Below, piece by piece: positions 18,282 to 27,863 of a stretch of DNA of 64,000 nucleotides (positions within the stretch are counted from its first letter, which is position 1; the number at the start of each line of letters is the position of its first letter). Below the pieces are notes generated by a model. It did not search any database. It had not been told where the DNA came from and was given only the letters and a program-made list of their open reading frames with translations. The stretch covers positions 1,612,001-1,676,000 of the forward strand of contig NZ_JAPZBC010000001.1 in the NCBI RefSeq assembly GCF_027460265.1. Reading direction: 5' to 3'. Both the position numbers and the translations under genes were made by a program. Origin of the DNA: Streptomyces sp. WMMC940. GTDB taxonomy: Bacteria > Actinomycetota > Actinomycetes > Streptomycetales > Streptomycetaceae.

Positions 18282-19205
18282 TCAGTCCAGCTGGGACTGG
18301 ACCTGCGCGGAGATGAGTTCGAGGTGGTCGAGGTCGTCGAGGTCGAGGACCTGGAGGTAGACGCGGGAGGACCCTGCGGCGGTGTATCGGCCGAGTTTGT
18401 CGACGACTTCGGCGGGCGAGCCGGCGAGGCCGTTGGCCTTCAGCTCGTCGACCTCACGGCCGATGGCGGCGGCGCGTCGGGCGACCTCCGCGTCGTCCCT
18501 GCCGACGCAGACGACGAGTGCGTTGGAGTAGACGAGGTCGCCGGGGGAGCGTCCGGCCTCCTCGGCGGCCGCGCGGACCCGTCCGAACTGCCGCTCCGTG
18601 TCCTCTGGCGACGCGAACGGGATGTTGAACTCGTCGGCGTACTGCGCGGCCAGGCGCGGGGTGCGGGTGGCCCCGTGGCCGCCGATGAGCACCGGGACCT
18701 TCCGCTGGGCGGGCTTGGGCAGCGCCGGGGAGTCCTGCAGCTGGTAGTACCGGCCTTCGTAGCTGAAGGACTTGCCGGTGTCGGTGCTCCACAGACCGGT
18801 GACGATGGCCAGTTGCTCCTCGAGCCGGGCGAACTTCTCCTTGGGGAAGGGGATGCCGTAGGCCCTGTGCTCCTCCTCGAACCAGCCGGCGCCGAGGCCG
18901 AGCTCGACCCGGCCGCCGGACATCTGGTCGACCTGCGCGACCTGGATCGCGAGCACACCCGGCAGCCGGAAGGTGCCGGCCGTCATCAGGGTGCCGAGCC
19001 TGATCCGCTTGGTCTCCCGGGCGAGGCCGGCCAGGGTGATCCAGGCGTCGGTGGGTCCGGGCAGGCCGTCCGCCGAACCCATGCTGAGGTAGTGGTCCGA
19101 GCGGAAGAAGGCGTCGAAGTCCAGGTCCTCGGAGGCCCTGGCCACGGTGAGCAGGGTGTCGTAGGAGGCCCCTTGCTGGGGCTCGGTGAAGATTCGAAGG
19201 TCCAT
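18282..19205 (-). CDS. LLM-class F420-dependent oxidoreductase
   Basis: Luciferase-like monooxygenase family protein of 307 residues (TIM barrel). Family blocks include FFRSDHYLSMG, LGTLMTAGTFRLPGVLA, QVDQMSGGRVELGLGAGWFEEEH and VPVLIGGHGATRTPRLAAQYADEFN. The actinobacterial members with this pattern mostly use F420 rather than FMN. Substrate unknown. It ends 28 nt upstream of mmuM and may be cotranscribed with it. The ribosome binding site is weak. Confidence 0.82.
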   Translation of the reverse strand: MDLRIFTEPQQGASYDTLLTVARASEDLDFDAFFRSDHYLSMGSADGLPGPTDAWITLAGLARETKRIRLGTLMTAGTFRLPGVLAIQVAQVDQMSGGRVELGLGAGWFEEEHRAYGIPFPKEKFARLEEQLAIVTGLWSTDTGKSFSYEGRYYQLQDSPALPKPAQRKVPVLIGGHGATRTPRLAAQYADEFNIPFASPEDTERQFGRVRAAAEEAGRSPGDLVYSNALVVCVGRDDAEVARRAAAIGREVDELKANGLAGSPAEVVDKLGRYTAAGSSRVYLQVLDLDDLDHLELISAQVQSQLD

Positions 19206-19446
19206 ACATCCATCGTGCACCTCGGTCCGTGCTTCAACCTCACCGTGCCGCGCCGTACCGCACAGGTCGGAGTGGACGGGCCGGCCGCGCGGGCCGGGAC
19301 CGTCATGCCGCGCCGGACGCCCCGTGCCGTGCCGGCCGCACGCGTCGGGGCCGCCGAGCGGTCCACCGCGCCGTGGAGGAGTGGCCCTGCGGCGAAGTGG
19401 GCGCGCGATCAGGGGATGCGCGGTGGTGGGTGCGGGAGGTTCCGGC

Positions 19447-20022
19447 TCAAGGCGGGCTCGCCGTGGGTTCCGCCGCATCCGGACGGCGGGCGGCGAGCCC
19501 GCGGCCACCGGCGCCGTCGCCCTCCCGTCCCCGCTCCCGGTAGCCACCGAGGTCGCGGGCTCTTCGACGCTCCCGGTCGCGCTCGTACAGGGAGAGGCGG
19601 TGGAGCATGGCGCGGACGTGGTCGCTGGACTCGTCCGCCGCGTCGATCGCCTCGATGCACTGCCAGTAGAGCCCCTCCTCGTCCGTGGCGCAGGCGACGC
19701 CGACGAGCGCTATGCCGACCTCGCCGAGCAGGGTGCCGAGCTCGTCCAACGTGCGGCCGGGATCGGCCACTTCGGTGAGCCGGGCGGCTCTCGGCCCGCC
19801 GGAGCGCAGGACGGCCGGGTCGGCGAGCATGCCGGCCCGGCCGCCTGCCTCGCTGAGTCCGCGCGCCTCGCCTCTCAGCTCCAGCGGGCCGTGCACCGCC
19901 AGTCGGCTTCCGATCGCCTGGGCGAGGGCCTGCGCCTGCCACGCCTCCGCCACGACGTCGAGCGCCGTGCGGCATTCCGCGAGTGCGCGCCTGCCGATTG
20001 CCACGAGCCGTTCCGCGTCCAT
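19447..20022 (-). CDS. Hypothetical protein, DUF6099-like
   Basis: A 191-residue protein beginning MDAERLVAIGRRALAECR, with an Ala/Leu-rich helical body and a charged, Arg-rich low-complexity C-terminus. It resembles a Streptomyces-restricted family I recall as DUF6099. No catalytic motif, signal peptide or membrane segment is visible. ATG 20022 has a GGGGG-rich upstream site. Codon usage fits a real gene; function unknown. Confidence 0.6.
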   Translation of the reverse strand: MDAERLVAIGRRALAECRTALDVVAEAWQAQALAQAIGSRLAVHGPLELRGEARGLSEAGGRAGMLADPAVLRSGGPRAARLTEVADPGRTLDELGTLLGEVGIALVGVACATDEEGLYWQCIEAIDAADESSDHVRAMLHRLSLYERDRERRRARDLGGYRERGREGDGAGGRGLAARRPDAAEPTASPP

Positions 20023-20147
20023 GTACGCCGCCCCCGTTCGTACGACATTCTGCCCAATGGGTCACTACCCAGAGTGAAGGCGTTCCAGACGAAAAGCCAG
20101 GGGAATTCGGAAATCTGTGGACAGGTGGCCGCCCGGGGAAAGATCAA

Positions 20148-20519
20148 TCACTCCGCAGAGTGACGATCCCGTAGGGACGGACCGTCGGACGCCCGTTCGG
20201 CCGGCGGGAAGCGGAGCTCGTTCCGGTCGATCTTCTCCGACAGCGCGCGGAGCACGTCGACCCCGACCACCTCACAGAACTGGAGCAGATACGCGAGCAC
20301 ATCGGCGACTTCGTCGGCCACTCGATGGGCCTTGCGGGGATCGTCCATCACCCGCGCCGACTCCTCCGGCGTCAGCCACTGGAAGATCTCGACGAGTTCC
20401 GCCGCCTCGACGGTCAGCGCCACGGCCAGGTTCTTCGGTGTGTGATAGGGCTGCCAGTTCCTCGCCGCGGCGAACTCGGCCAGTCTGCGCTGCAGCGCCC
20501 GCACGTCCAGTTCCGTCAT
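20148..20519 (-). CDS. MazG-like nucleotide pyrophosphohydrolase
   Basis: All-alpha NTP pyrophosphatase of 123 residues, RS21-C6/iMazG type, hydrolysing (d)NTPs to monophosphates, probably as house-cleaning. The Mg-binding acidic motifs are EAAELVEIF and DEVADVLAYLL. The preceding TPKNLAVALTVEAAEL is characteristic. Its ATG at 20519 overlaps the stop of the upstream ATPase gene (ATGA), suggesting joint expression. A small hairpin (CACTC-CGCA-GAGTG) lies over its 3' end. Confidence 0.88.
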   Translation of the reverse strand: MTELDVRALQRRLAEFAAARNWQPYHTPKNLAVALTVEAAELVEIFQWLTPEESARVMDDPRKAHRVADEVADVLAYLLQFCEVVGVDVLRALSEKIDRNELRFPPAERASDGPSLRDRHSAE

Positions 20520-21655
20520 CGCACCAGGTCTACCACCGTCACGCCCCGGACCTCCCGGGCTGCCGCGGCCTCCGCCACCTCCCCCACCAGCCGGAGGTGC
20601 CCGTCGGCGCAGATGGACGCGGCCAGGGCGAGGAGGGCGCGGAACTGGGCGGTGTCCAGCGCACGGTCGAGGTTCTCGGCGAGGACGGTCAGCGACTGCA
20701 GGGCCCGCGGGACCTCCGCCGCCTGGTCGACCGCCAGCACCCCGGGTCCGGTCAGCAGGACCAGGGCGAGCGCCAGGAACCGCAGTTCGCCGTCGCCGAG
20801 GCGGCCGAGCGGGGTGGCCCGGCCGGCCGCGCCTTCCGCCGGGCCCCGGCCGAGGACCGCGCGGACCGTTCCGTCGGCGAGCTCCTCGACCCCGACGTCG
20901 CTGACGGGGCCGGCACATCCCGCACGGGCGACGGACGTCAGCCGCGCATGGCGGCGCGTGCACTCGCGGCGGGTGCGGTGGAGCACGGCGGCGAGGTTGT
21001 CGCAGCCGCGCCGCAGCCGTCCTTCCCCCGGCGCCACCGGCTCCCGCATCCGCTCGGGCCGCGGATCGCAGGGGAACACCGACCGCAGCGCCACCACGAC
21101 CTGCTCGGCGGCCGCGAGCACCTGCCGCTGCCCGTCCGTCGTCCCCGCGACCCGCAGCGGAAGGAGCGCGGTGCCGAGCAGGTCGTCGGGCAGCGGCCCG
21201 CGGGTGACCCCGCCGCCGCCGGCGGTGTGCCAGGCGGCCTGGACGCACGAGCGCCCGGGGTCGCGCAGGGCGGTGCTCAGCAGGGTCCGTCCGCGGGCGG
21301 TCAACCGCTCGCCGACGATGCGCAGTTCGGGATCGGCCTGCACGGCGAGGTCGAGCCGGACGGGCCCCTGCGGGCCGTCGGCCGTGCAGCCGATCCTGAA
21401 GCCCCGCCTGCCCTGCTCGTCGCGTGCCGCTCCCTCGGGCACGCAGCCCGCCGGATCGGGGAAGACCTCGCCCAGTGCGGTACCGGCCCCGAGCCGGGCG
21501 AGGGCCTCGTACGCGCGCAGGGCGGTCGACTTGCCGCTGCCGCTCGGTCCGGCGAAGAGGGTCACGGGGCCGAGCGGCAGGACCCTCCCCCGGTGCGCGG
21601 CGAAGGAGGAGAGTCGCAGTTCGGTGACGGTGGGGCGGATGGCTGGTGCGTCCAT
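20516..21655 (-). CDS. RecF/SMC-like AAA ATPase
   Basis: A 379-residue P-loop ATPase with the layout of ABC/SMC-type DNA-repair ATPases: Walker A GPSGSGKST near the N-terminus (about 34-42), a long variable middle, then LGDGELRFLALALVLLTGPGVLAVDQ, an ABC signature/Walker B-like region. The usual DEP reads VDQ, so hydrolysis may be altered. It is translationally coupled to the MazG-like gene. Function unknown; nucleotide-pool or DNA-associated roles are guesses from the partner. Confidence 0.7.
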   Translation of the reverse strand: MDAPAIRPTVTELRLSSFAAHRGRVLPLGPVTLFAGPSGSGKSTALRAYEALARLGAGTALGEVFPDPAGCVPEGAARDEQGRRGFRIGCTADGPQGPVRLDLAVQADPELRIVGERLTARGRTLLSTALRDPGRSCVQAAWHTAGGGGVTRGPLPDDLLGTALLPLRVAGTTDGQRQVLAAAEQVVVALRSVFPCDPRPERMREPVAPGEGRLRRGCDNLAAVLHRTRRECTRRHARLTSVARAGCAGPVSDVGVEELADGTVRAVLGRGPAEGAAGRATPLGRLGDGELRFLALALVLLTGPGVLAVDQAAEVPRALQSLTVLAENLDRALDTAQFRALLALAASICADGHLRLVGEVAEAAAAREVRGVTVVDLVR

Positions 21656-21711
21656 GCGGGGGACGCTACGCAGGGCCCGGCACGCCGAACCGTTACCTCT
21701 GGAAACGCTTC

Positions 21712-22131
21712 CTACGAATGGGGGACGGCGGCCGCCGCGAGACCGTCGACCTCCGTGCCGACGGGCGCGAGCAGGAACACGTTGCGGTCGACGCGGTGCA
21801 TCCCGCAGCCGAGCCCGAAGACGACGCCGCTGCTGAAGTCGAGGATGCGCTTGGCCACTTCGGCGTCGGCACTGGTGAGGTCGAGCAGGACGGGGACCCG
21901 GGCGACGAGGTGCTCGGCGACCTCGCGGGCATCGGCGAAGACCTGAACGCGCAGGACGACCATCCGACGCTGCTCCACCTCGGCACCGGGCGCGGCGGCG
22001 GCCAGGCCGTCCCGGGGGATCGTGCGGTGGTCGGCGCGTGAGGGCCACTCGTTGCGGCCCCGCAGCGGCACGACCTGGGCCAGGCCCTCCCACTGCTCGT
22101 CGGTGACGTCGTACCTCTCGTACCTGCTCAT
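21712..22131 (-). CDS. SepF-like cell division protein
   Basis: A 139-residue SepF-family (DUF552) protein. The C-terminal SepF domain is recognisable from VQVFADAREVAEHL, PVLLDLTSADAEVAKRILDFSSGVVFGL and the final NVFLLAP. Streptomyces carries several SepF paralogues. The one next to ftsZ is the essential FtsZ membrane anchor; this isolated gene is more likely a SepF-like (Sfl) accessory protein. No membrane-targeting helix is obvious at the N-terminus (MSRYERYDVTDEQWEGL), unlike canonical SepF. Confidence 0.8.
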   Translation of the reverse strand: MSRYERYDVTDEQWEGLAQVVPLRGRNEWPSRADHRTIPRDGLAAAAPGAEVEQRRMVVLRVQVFADAREVAEHLVARVPVLLDLTSADAEVAKRILDFSSGVVFGLGCGMHRVDRNVFLLAPVGTEVDGLAAAAVPHS

Positions 22132-22890
22132 GCGACCATCTTCGCGCCCCTCACCCATTCGGCCCAACAGCGACACGAGCGAGTCCGCACCGGGCGGGAG
22201 GAGGGGAGGACCGGAAGAGGGGAGGAGGGGAGGACCGGGTGCGGAACGGAGCCGCGGACCCGGCGGCGTACCGGGTTCCGGCGGCGGCCCGCGGGGACTT
22301 CCGAGGGTCGCCTGCGGGTGCACCGTGCGAAGACCGTGGTGGGCACCGGACCGACCAGCACCACGGACATCACCGCCGCCTCGGTCACCACCCGCGGGTC
22401 GAAACCTCCGGGCGCTCCGGGCCCGGGACGGCCACCCGTGCCGGTTCCACGAGTGCGGAAGGGCGGCGGGCGTCACCGCGGAGTCCCGGAAGCCGTTCCT
22501 GACACGAGGTCAGACGGGGTGGAGCAGCTCGGCACGGCCGCACCCGGGGCCTGCCCGTGGCGGGGCGGGCACCCTGTCCCGCCGTCGAGGAGCAAGCCGG
22601 GGAGGGGCAACCGAGGAGGGGCAACCGAGGAGGGGGAAACGGTGAACGGAGACCGCACGCACACCTGTTGGCACACGCGTGCGTCCCGGAGCACACTTCA
22701 CGGGCGGACGGCCGCCATGGCTCCAGGGTGCGCCGGGCCGATCAAGATCGCATGCCGGCGACCGCGGAGGCCGCGCGCCGTCACGCCCGCACGGTCCGCC
22801 GGGCGTGCTCGCCGTCGCCGCTCCGGCCTCCCGGGTGGATCGGTGTCAAACGGGCCACGGGGCGTGCGCAACCGTCGGAGCCGGTGGAGC
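22132..22890. other. Gene-free interval upstream of the PP2C gene
   Basis: About 760 bp. The frame of the following PP2C gene stays open back to 22318, but the added sequence is Arg/Gly/Pro-rich without domain character. It also contains repetitive GAGGGGCAACCGAGGAGG stretches near 22594-22640, so I do not treat it as coding. Degenerate GGGGAGG repeats (22197-22235 and 22600-22640) are the only structure seen. Confidence 0.5.
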
Positions 22891-25329
22891 ATGAGAGTGA
22901 TGACCGGATCCGTGACCCTGATCAGTGAGAGCCCGGAGGACCCGTTCTCGCTGGGGCGGGCCCTCTCCGTCGTGCTGGACGAGCGGGGGTCGGTGGTCGG
23001 CTGGAGCGAGCGCGCGAGCGAACTCCTGGGGTACACCGACGAGGAGGCCCTCGGCCGCCGTGCGGAGGATTTCCTCGTCGACGGGCCGGACCGCGGCCTC
23101 GTGCGGGAGGCCGCAGCGGGCTGCGTGCGGGACGGCGGCTGGTTCGGGGTGGTGCCGGTCCTCGACCGGGAGGGCCGCAGGTCCCGTTACGGGGTCCGGG
23201 CCAGACGGGTGATACGGCCCGGCCGGGCGGACGAGTGGCTGCTGGTGGGCGCGCCGGCCGAGGAGGTCGCCCAGTGGGAGATCGACCGGTCGGTCATGGA
23301 GGGGCTGTTCCGCCGCTCCCCCATCGGTCTCTCGGTGCACGACCCGAGTCTCGCGATCCTGCGGATCAACCGGCCGATAGCCCATATCGGCGGCATCACC
23401 AGCGACCAGGCCCGGGGCCATCGCATCGGCGACTTCCTGGTGGCCGTGGACGCCGAGACGATCGAATCCCGGCTGAAGGAGGTCCTGGAGACCGGGATTC
23501 CGATGATCTTCACCGAGCAGTCCTGCAGGCTGCTCACCGAGCCGGGGATCGAGCGGTACGTCGCCGTGTCCGCCTTCCGCATGGAGGACTCGGGCGGCCG
23601 GACGCTCGGGGTGACCCAGCTCGTCGAGGACGTCACCGACCGGCACCGGGCGCGCCGCCGGCTGGCGATGCTGAACGAGGCGAGCGAGCTCATCGGCACC
23701 ACGCTGGACGTGGAGACCACGGCGCAGGAGCTGGTGGACGTGGCCGTGCCCGGTATCGCCGACTGTGTGACGGTCGACCTCCTGCCGGCGGTCGGACTGG
23801 GCGAGGCGCTGTTCCCGGAGCGCGGCGGGCCACTGCGCAGGGCCGCGTTCAAGTCGGTCGCGCCGTTTCCCGAGCGGGTGATGTACCCGGTGGGCACGCT
23901 CAGGTCGTTCCCGAAGGACTCTCCGCAGGCCCAGTGCCTGGTGAGCCGGCGCCCGGTGCTGGTTCCCCACCTGGATCCCGCCGACGTGGAGCTGGGACTG
24001 GACCCCGAACGGGCCGAGCGCGTCCGGGCGCTGGGCGTCCATTCGCTGATGGTCGTGCCGCTGACCGCCCGGGGTCTGGTGCTGGGGCTCGTGTGCCTGT
24101 GGCGGTACGTCGCCCCGGAGCCGTTCGAGGAGGACGACCTGACGCTGGCGAACGAGTTCGCCGCCCGGGCCGGGGTCGCCATCGACAACGCCCGCCGCTA
24201 CACCCAGCAGCACCGGACGGCACTGGCCCTGCAGCGCCGGCTGCTGCCCCGCGAGGTGCCCTCGCAGCCGGCGGTGCGTGTCGCGCACCGGTATCTCCCG
24301 GCGGGCGGCTCGGCGGGCGTGGGCGGTGACTGGTTCGACGTGATCCCGCTCTCCGGGGCCCGGGTCGCGCTGGTCGTCGGCGACGTCGTGGGCCACGGCA
24401 TCAACGCCGCGGCGACGATGGGCCGGCTGCGCACCGCCGTGCACACCCTGGCCGATCTGGACCTGGAACCGGACGAGGTGCTGTCCCACCTCGACGACCT
24501 GGTCACCCGGCTGGCCGGCGAGCAGGAGCAGGGCGACGAGGGCTCCCCCGGCGAGCAGGTGGTCGGCGCCACCTGCCTGTACGCCGTGTACGACCCGGTG
24601 TCCCGGATCTGCTCCGTGGCCCGCGCGGGTCATCCGCCGCCCGCGCTCGTCGCACCGGACGGCGAGGTGAGCCTGCCCGATCTGCCGGCCGGGCCGCCGC
24701 TTGGCCTCGGAGGTCTGCCGTTCGAGTCCGAGGAGCTGGAGCTTCCGGAGGACAGCGTGCTCGCCCTGTACACCAACGGGCTCATCGAGGGCGACGCCCA
24801 TGACATCGACGCGGGTCTCGACCGGCTGTCGGAGGCCCTGCGGGGCCCGGACCGGCCGCTGGAGGACATGGCCCAGTCGGTGGTGGACGCGCTGCTCCCC
24901 GCACGGCCCACCGACGACGTGGCCCTGCTGTTGGCCAGGACCCGCACCCTCGCGTCGGAGCAGGTCGCGACCTGGGTGCTGCCCGCCGAGCCGACCACCC
25001 CGGCCCGGGCCAGAGTGCTGACCTCCCAGAAGCTGACCGAGTGGGGCCTGCAGGAGATGATCTTCACCACCGAGCTGATCGTGAGCGAACTCGTCACCAA
25101 CGCCTACCGCTACGCCGGCGGTCCGGTGACCCTGAGACTGATCCGTCTGCACCGTCTGATCTGCGAGGTCTCCGACCCCAGCAGCACGTCGCCGCATCTG
25201 CGGCGGGCCCGCAGCACCGACGAGGGCGGCCGCGGACTGCTGCTCGTGGCACAACTGACGTCACGGTGGGGTACACGGCACGCACATGAGGGCAAGACTG
25301 TCTGGACCGAGCAGGAGCTGCCGGGCTGA
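22891..25329 (+). CDS. PAS-PAS-GAF-PP2C(SpoIIE) phosphatase with C-terminal HATPase domain
   Basis: Multidomain regulator of about 812 residues. Order: PAS-like domain (about 20-125), second PAS (about 140-255, ending VTQLVEDVTDRHRA), GAF (about 265-435), SpoIIE-type PP2C phosphatase (about 450-675, VGGDWFDVIPLSG and GDVVGHG metal-binding regions, PTDDVALLLAR end), then an HATPase domain (about 690-805, N-box ELIVSELVTNAYRYAG; GGRGLLLVAQLTSRWG). Such proteins regulate anti-sigma/anti-anti-sigma switches by serine dephosphorylation and phosphorylation. ATG 22891 is chosen because the domains begin just after it. It is followed by a paralogue lacking the HATPase domain. Confidence 0.85.
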   Translation: MRVMTGSVTLISESPEDPFSLGRALSVVLDERGSVVGWSERASELLGYTDEEALGRRAEDFLVDGPDRGLVREAAAGCVRDGGWFGVVPVLDREGRRSRYGVRARRVIRPGRADEWLLVGAPAEEVAQWEIDRSVMEGLFRRSPIGLSVHDPSLAILRINRPIAHIGGITSDQARGHRIGDFLVAVDAETIESRLKEVLETGIPMIFTEQSCRLLTEPGIERYVAVSAFRMEDSGGRTLGVTQLVEDVTDRHRARRRLAMLNEASELIGTTLDVETTAQELVDVAVPGIADCVTVDLLPAVGLGEALFPERGGPLRRAAFKSVAPFPERVMYPVGTLRSFPKDSPQAQCLVSRRPVLVPHLDPADVELGLDPERAERVRALGVHSLMVVPLTARGLVLGLVCLWRYVAPEPFEEDDLTLANEFAARAGVAIDNARRYTQQHRTALALQRRLLPREVPSQPAVRVAHRYLPAGGSAGVGGDWFDVIPLSGARVALVVGDVVGHGINAAATMGRLRTAVHTLADLDLEPDEVLSHLDDLVTRLAGEQEQGDEGSPGEQVVGATCLYAVYDPVSRICSVARAGHPPPALVAPDGEVSLPDLPAGPPLGLGGLPFESEELELPEDSVLALYTNGLIEGDAHDIDAGLDRLSEALRGPDRPLEDMAQSVVDALLPARPTDDVALLLARTRTLASEQVATWVLPAEPTTPARARVLTSQKLTEWGLQEMIFTTELIVSELVTNAYRYAGGPVTLRLIRLHRLICEVSDPSSTSPHLRRARSTDEGGRGLLLVAQLTSRWGTRHAHEGKTVWTEQELPG

Positions 25330-25451
25330 CCGGTGGGGCCGAAGCTGCACGGATCCGGGCGTGGAGGGACGATGAGAGCGCCCAGGTTTCCGGCGGGGTG
25401 GGCATGACCTGCGCACATACCCTGTGACGGTGGCGGGAGGAGCAGCTGCGG

Positions 25452-27527
25452 ATGGGTGGCACCGAAGCGTTCCCCGGTGACCTGGTACCGAGCGTGGAGG
25501 CCGGCCCCGCCCCGCCCGGCGGGCTGCTCGACGTGCTCGGTCTGGCACCGGTGGTACTGGACGCCGAGGGGCGGATCGCCCTGTGGAGCCAGCAGGCCGA
25601 GGAACTGCTGGGCTACACCGCGGAGGAGGCGCTCGGGGAGTACGCGCTGCGGCTGCTGGTCGACGAGGAGCACATCGAGACCGTCCTCGAACTGTTCTCG
25701 GGCGTGATGGAGAGCGGCGAGAACTGGGCCGGGGTGTTCCCGGTCAGGCACAAGGACGGCGCGGTCCGGCAGCTGGAGTTCCGCAACATGCGGCTCCAGG
25801 ACCAGCACGGCGGCTTCTACGCGCTGGGGCTGTCCACCAGCCAGGAGACCCTGCGCCAGGTGGAGCGCGACCTGGCCCTGTCGGTGCGGCTGGTCGACCA
25901 GTCGCCGATCGGTCTGGCCGTGCTCGACCCCGATCTGCGGTGTGTGACGGTCAACCCGGCGCTGGCGCGCGTGAGCGGGCTCCCGGCGGAGCAGCACGTG
26001 GGCCGGCGGGTGAGCGAGACCCTGCCGTTCCTCGACGCGGCCCGGCTCGAGGCCGCGATGCGCCGGGTGCTGGAGACCGGCACGCCGATGGTGGACCGCC
26101 AGGTGCTCGGGCGCACCCCGTCCGACGGGGACATCGAGCGCGCCTGGTCGGTGTCCCTGTACCGGCTCGAGGACCCTCGCGGCCGCATCCTCGGGGTCGC
26201 GGCGTCCGTGGTGGACGTGACGGACCGGCACCACGCCGCCAAGGAGGCGGAGCGGGCACGGCACCGGCTGTCCCTGGTCGCCGACGCGTCGATGCGCATC
26301 GGCACCAGCCTGGACCTGTGGGAGACCGCCCGGGAGCTGGCCGACGTGACGGTGCCGGAGCTCGCCGACATCGCCGCGGTGGACGTGCTGGACTCGGCGG
26401 TCGAGGGGCGACGGGAGTCGGTGCAGGCCGGGAGCACCGCGGTGTTCCGCGCGCTCGCCGTCGCCGCCGCGCACCCGACCGTCGCCGTGCAGGCCGCGGA
26501 TCCTCCGGGCGAGATCACCCGTTACGAGGCCGACCGGCTGGTCACCCAGTGCGTGCAGACGGGCGAGCCGGTCGTGGTGCCGCACGTGGCGAACGAGGAC
26601 CTGCCGCGCATCGCGCGGGACGCCTCGGCGGCGGTGCTCCTGGCGGCGGCGGGGGTGCACTCGTACCTCGCCGTGCCGCTGATCGCCCGCGGGGAGGTGC
26701 TCGGGGCCCTGGACCTCAAGCGCTTCCGCAACCCCGTCCCGTTCGACTCCGACGACGTGCTGCTGGCCAGCGAACTGGCGAGCCGGGCCGCGGTGTGCAT
26801 CGACAACGCCCGCTGGTACCACCAGCAGCGCAACGCCGCACTCGCCCTCCAGCGCAGTCTGCTGCCCCGGCATCCGCCGAGCGTGGTCGGGCTGGCGGTC
26901 GCCTCCCGCTACCAGCCCGCGGGAGCGGTCAGCGAGGTCGGCGGCGACTGGTTCGACATCCTTCCCCTGAGCGGCGGGAAGACCGCGCTGGTGGTGGGGG
27001 ACGTGATGGGCAGCGGGATCAACGCGGCGACGGCCATGGGGCGGCTGCGCACCGCCACCCAGACCCTCGCCTCGCTGGGCCTGGGGCCCGACGAGGTACT
27101 GCGGCACCTGGACGCGATCACGGGTGAGCTGGAGCCGTACATCGCGACGTGCCTGTACGCCCTGTACGACCCGCACGAGGGCCGGGTGTGCATCTCCACG
27201 GCCGGTCATCTGCCGCCGGTGCTGCAGCGGCCCGGTGAGGCGCCGGTGCTGCTCGATCTGCCCACCGGGGTCCCGCTGGGCGTCGGCGGGGTGGACTTCT
27301 GCTCCGTCGACTTCGCGCTGGGCTCCGGGGACACCCTCGTGCTCTACACCGACGGTCTGGTGGAGACGCGCGACCAGGACATCGACGCCCGGCTGCATGT
27401 GCTCCTCACCCTGATGGCGGGGCCGGCGACCGGGCTGGAGGAGACGTGCGACCGCCTCCTGGACTCGCTGCGGCGGGGCACCGTGGAGGACGACGTGGCG
27501 CTGCTCATCGCCCGTGTGCGGGAATGA
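25452..27527 (+). CDS. PAS-PAS-GAF-PP2C(SpoIIE) phosphatase, no HATPase domain
   Basis: Paralogue of the preceding gene, 691 residues. It has PAS (about 25-135), PAS (about 145-270, ending VVDVTDRHH), GAF (about 285-455) and SpoIIE-type PP2C (about 470-690; VGGDWFDILPLSG, GDVMGSG, VEDDVALLIARV). It lacks the C-terminal HATPase domain of its neighbour, so it should be a phosphatase only. ATG 25452 follows a strong GGAGGAG site at 25437. The side-by-side arrangement and matching domain plan suggest tandem duplication with later loss or gain of the kinase-like domain. Confidence 0.87.
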   Translation: MGGTEAFPGDLVPSVEAGPAPPGGLLDVLGLAPVVLDAEGRIALWSQQAEELLGYTAEEALGEYALRLLVDEEHIETVLELFSGVMESGENWAGVFPVRHKDGAVRQLEFRNMRLQDQHGGFYALGLSTSQETLRQVERDLALSVRLVDQSPIGLAVLDPDLRCVTVNPALARVSGLPAEQHVGRRVSETLPFLDAARLEAAMRRVLETGTPMVDRQVLGRTPSDGDIERAWSVSLYRLEDPRGRILGVAASVVDVTDRHHAAKEAERARHRLSLVADASMRIGTSLDLWETARELADVTVPELADIAAVDVLDSAVEGRRESVQAGSTAVFRALAVAAAHPTVAVQAADPPGEITRYEADRLVTQCVQTGEPVVVPHVANEDLPRIARDASAAVLLAAAGVHSYLAVPLIARGEVLGALDLKRFRNPVPFDSDDVLLASELASRAAVCIDNARWYHQQRNAALALQRSLLPRHPPSVVGLAVASRYQPAGAVSEVGGDWFDILPLSGGKTALVVGDVMGSGINAATAMGRLRTATQTLASLGLGPDEVLRHLDAITGELEPYIATCLYALYDPHEGRVCISTAGHLPPVLQRPGEAPVLLDLPTGVPLGVGGVDFCSVDFALGSGDTLVLYTDGLVETRDQDIDARLHVLLTLMAGPATGLEETCDRLLDSLRRGTVEDDVALLIARVRE

Positions 27528-27863
27528 GGGCCGGCCGGCGACGTCATCGCGGGTTGCCGGGGGTCGCCGGTCCCGGCGCGCGCGTCGACCGTGCCGCAGC
27601 CACTGGTGCCATCGCGCGCCGACCGTCCGCGCGGAGGCGCCCAGGACGGCGAGGAGGGCGTCCTCGGGCGAGGTGCCGGCCGCGGTCGGGCTCCCGGCGA
27701 GGGGGTCGTGGCACCGCCGGATCGTTGCACCGGTCGTGCACCGGGGCGAGGACGGCGGCGGTGACACCGGTCCCCGTCCGCGCCGGATCGGGGCCGGGTC
27801 ACGCCGTTCCTTGTGACGTGCCGTCAACCGACCGCGGCGTGCCGGGAACCGGCCCGGGCGGGT
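27528..27863. other. Gene-free interval
   Basis: About 336 bp between the PP2C gene and the aldehyde dehydrogenase remnant, which are convergent. GC-rich; no convincing CDS, RNA or strong terminator seen. Confidence 0.5.

Noticed and set aside
22318..22890. N-terminal extension of the first PP2C phosphatase
   Set aside because: The frame is open but the sequence is Arg/Gly/Pro-rich and repetitive, and a start with purines upstream lies just before the first PAS domain at 22891.
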